Source: Alphaproteobacteria bacterium
Lineage (GTDB): Bacteria > Pseudomonadota > Alphaproteobacteria > UBA7887
Length of the DNA stretch: 16,303 nucleotides
Assembly: GCA_028289725.1 (NCBI GenBank)
Contig: JANQOH010000354.1
Span: 1 to 16,303 of the forward strand
Direction of reading: 5' to 3'
Both the position numbers and the translations under genes were made by a program. Shown here piece after piece: positions 14,415-16,303 of this stretch. Each line of letters opens with the position of its first letter. Position 1 is the first letter of the stretch. Below the pieces are notes generated by a model. That model saw only the letters and a list, made by a program, of their open reading frames with translations, had not been told where the DNA came from and made no database searches.

Positions 14415-15272
14415 TTACGCGCTCTGGTCGGCCAGTGCGCGTGCCAGCGCACAATAGTCGTTGACGCTTAGAACTTCGGCGCGCGCGCGGCCATCGATGC
14501 CGCTGGAATCCAACAATTCGTCCACATCTATCTTCAATGTCTTGAGGCTGGAGCGGACCATTTTTCGGCGCTGGCCAAATGCCGCCGCCGTGACGCGCTG
14601 CAAGAGGTCGGGATCCGCCGGCGCCAAGGGGGCCGTACGTGGGGCCAGGCGAACCACGGTGGATACCACTTTGGGCGGTGGCGTGAAGGCGCGGGCCGGT
14701 ACGTCAAAAACCGTCGTGACTTGGCACAGCCACTGCGCCAACACCGATAGGCGGCCATAGACGCGGTTGCCTGGCGGCGCGGCCAGCCGTTCCGCGACCT
14801 CTTTCTGAAACATCAAGGTAAGTGATGAAATCGCGCGGGGATCGCGCGCCAATATTTCGAGCCATCCGGTCAGGAGCACCGTCGCGACATTGTAGGGCAA
14901 GTTGGCCACAACCGCGCGCGGCGCGCCAATGACGCTGGTTAAATCGACATCCAGAGCATCGCCTTCGACAAGCCGCAGTCGCGGCGCCGCGGCCGCTTCA
15001 AGCGCTCGTAGCGCCTCGAGACAAGCCGCGTCGCGTTCCACGGCGATCACTTCGCGTGCATCCGTCGCAAGAAGGGATCGAGTGAGGCCACCGGGTCCTG
15101 GGCCGATCTCCACAACGCCGATATTCCTCAAATCACCGGCCGCCCGCGCGATCCGGTCCGTGAGGTTCAGATCGAGAAGAAAGTTCTGGCCGAGCGATTT
15201 CTTGGCCCGCAAGCCATGCGACGAAATAACCTCGCGGAGCGGCGGCAGTGTCTTGGGGTCAAAATCCCCCAC
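14415..15272 (-). CDS. rsmA: 16S rRNA (adenine1518-N6/adenine1519-N6)-dimethyltransferase
   Basis: Dimethylates two adjacent adenines in the 3' hairpin of 16S rRNA, a late step of 30S assembly; loss can give kasugamycin resistance. It is 285 residues. N-terminal KKSLGQNFLLD (24-34), SAM motif EIGPGPGGLT (55-64) and catalytic NLPYN (124-128) are all present. The C-terminal part carries FGQRRKMVRSSLK, typical of RsmA. The start is GTG at 15272, with no clear Shine-Dalgarno, 8 bases after the surA stop, so translation is probably coupled to surA. Convergent with gmk, with no visible terminator between them. Confidence 0.96.
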   Translation of the reverse strand: MGDFDPKTLPPLREVISSHGLRAKKSLGQNFLLDLNLTDRIARAAGDLRNIGVVEIGPGPGGLTRSLLATDAREVIAVERDAACLEALRALEAAAAPRLRLVEGDALDVDLTSVIGAPRAVVANLPYNVATVLLTGWLEILARDPRAISSLTLMFQKEVAERLAAPPGNRVYGRLSVLAQWLCQVTTVFDVPARAFTPPPKVVSTVVRLAPRTAPLAPADPDLLQRVTAAAFGQRRKMVRSSLKTLKIDVDELLDSSGIDGRARAEVLSVNDYCALARALADQSA

Positions 15273-15280
15273 GCGTCGTG

Positions 15281-16303
15281 TCAGACGCGAAGGTCGACAA
15301 ACGCCGCCCGCCGGAGATCCCGGAGCATGCGTCGTTCCAAAATGGCAAGCCGGCGTGTCGCAATTTGCTCGAAAATCACGTCACGCATGTCGACCTCGGC
15401 GTTGGGATCACGCCGTTCACAGACCATGAGCACATGGGTGCCGGTGGTGGTCTTTATGGGATCGCCCGGCACGCCGACCTCAAGCGTTCCGGCGACATCG
15501 CGAAATTCCGTCGGCAAGTCGGTCAGGCGCACCCAGCCGATATCGCCCGACAACGACCCTTCGATTTCCGTCCCGCGTTGATTGAAGGCATCGCATCCAT
15601 TGACGGTGCTCGAAATATTCTGCGCGATGGCTTGCCGCGTCTCGGCGGCATCAACCGGTTCGTCCGCTTCGCTCGGCAGCAAGATCTGCGTCAGAAATAT
15701 TTGGACTTCGCTGGTGTCGGCTTGGCCGCTGGTGCGTTTGTCTCGCAGCGCCAGGATATGCACGCCGTCGAGAAGTTTGATCGGCTCCGACACCGCGCCG
15801 ACCGGCATGGCCGCGAGCACTTCGTCGAATTGCGGTCGGCTTTCGCCTTCGTGGATCCAGCCCAAGTCGCCGCCGTCGCGCGCCATGGAACCCTGACTGA
15901 ACTGCGCGGCGACCGCGGCGAAATTGGCGCCGTCGCGAATTTCCTGGATCAAGCTCCGGGCCGTCTCCATCACATCCGCTTCGCTGTTCTGCGCGTCGAA
16001 ATAGAGTGAGATCTGGGAGACCAGAAATTCGGGCCGGCCGTGATTGGCTTCGATCCGCGCCAACTCTTCGTCGATCTCTTCTTCGCTAATATCGATGGTC
16101 GGTCGGATCCGCTGATTGACGAATTTGCCCCACGCGATTTGCGCGCGGACTTGGTTTTGGACCGTGCTCATCGCGATCCCGAGCTGCGTCAGGTAGGCCG
16201 ACAAACCGCCCGGCGTGAGACCATTATTCTCTTCGATCTGCGCCAGCGCGCGGGTCATGTCCTGATCGCTGACGCGAATTCCTTGGCGGTCGGCTTCTTG
16301 GAT
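15281..16303 (-). CDS. surA: SurA-like periplasmic peptidyl-prolyl isomerase/chaperone (partial, N-terminus missing)
   Basis: Periplasmic chaperone that escorts outer-membrane proteins to the BAM complex. The window holds the last 340 codons. The frame is open to the right edge, so the methionine at 16258 is not the start, and the signal peptide lies outside. The SurA N-domain part includes ALAQIEENNGLTP and the following helices. Two parvulin-like domains follow: one from about ISLYFDAQNSE to HILALRDKR with the GGDLGWIHEG core, and a second from VQIFLTQILLPS to HVLMVCERR with the core SGDIGWVRLTDLP. The second looks less canonical. rsmA follows after 8 bases; pdxA, often found between the two, is absent. 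Confidence 0.88.
   Translation of the reverse strand: MQEADRQGIRVSDQDMTRALAQIEENNGLTPGGLSAYLTQLGIAMSTVQNQVRAQIAWGKFVNQRIRPTIDISEEEIDEELARIEANHGRPEFLVSQISLYFDAQNSEADVMETARSLIQEIRDGANFAAVAAQFSQGSMARDGGDLGWIHEGESRPQFDEVLAAMPVGAVSEPIKLLDGVHILALRDKRTSGQADTSEVQIFLTQILLPSEADEPVDAAETRQAIAQNISSTVNGCDAFNQRGTEIEGSLSGDIGWVRLTDLPTEFRDVAGTLEVGVPGDPIKTTTGTHVLMVCERRDPNAEVDMRDVIFEQIATRRLAILERRMLRDLRRAAFVDLRV

Noticed and set aside
1..16303. Mobile elements, CRISPR arrays, tRNA genes or a defence or biosynthetic island
   Set aside because: No transposase, integrase, array of repeats, tRNA-like cloverleaf or unfamiliar gene cluster was seen; every large frame on the coding strand belongs to a known housekeeping family.

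Overview
The window is a dense, GC-rich stretch of bacterial chromosome whose gene order and protein sequences point to an alphaproteobacterium, most likely Rhodospirillales-like. The main evidence is the divergent pair rpsF-rpsR-rplI and fabD-fabG-acpP-fabF-mltG-yicC-gmk, the convergent rsmA after gmk, and the block dnaB-alr-mlaE-mlaF. This placement comes from remembered synteny and sequence style, not from a search. Almost every base is coding. I see no rRNA, tRNA, CRISPR array, insertion sequence, prophage or integron.

Minus strand, read right to left from about 8.2 kb to 1: rpsF, rpsR and rplI form a ribosomal protein operon with a good promoter at 8210-8237. Next come a cyclopropane-fatty-acid synthase (cfa) and a DadA-like FAD oxidoreductase, which look inserted between rplI and dnaB. 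After them come dnaB, alr, mlaE and mlaF. The last three are coupled by 4-base ATGA overlaps, and mlaF runs off the left edge.

Plus strand, 8.36 to 14.40 kb: fabD, fabG, acpP and fabF form the core of type II fatty acid synthesis. They are followed by mltG (peptidoglycan lytic transglycosylase), yicC (endoribonuclease family) and gmk (guanylate kinase). A 13-codon reading frame bridges the fabF stop and the mltG start with overlaps at both ends.

Minus strand, 14.4 to 16.3 kb: rsmA and, upstream of it, a surA-like periplasmic chaperone that runs off the right edge. pdxA, often found between surA and rsmA, is absent.

The shared theme is envelope and growth: fatty acid supply (fab), membrane lipid modification (cfa), lipid trafficking (mla), D-alanine and murein (alr, mltG), outer-membrane protein folding (surA), and the replication and translation machinery. 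Nothing here is convincingly a new defence, mobile or biosynthetic system. The observations worth a second look are the mini-cistron before mltG, the cfa-oxidoreductase insertion with its flanking hairpins, the missing pdxA, the acidic tails on S6 and L9, and two look-alike inverted repeats upstream of rpsF and fabF. No gene-free stretch exceeds 300 bases; the largest is the 287-base divergent promoter region at 8076-8362.
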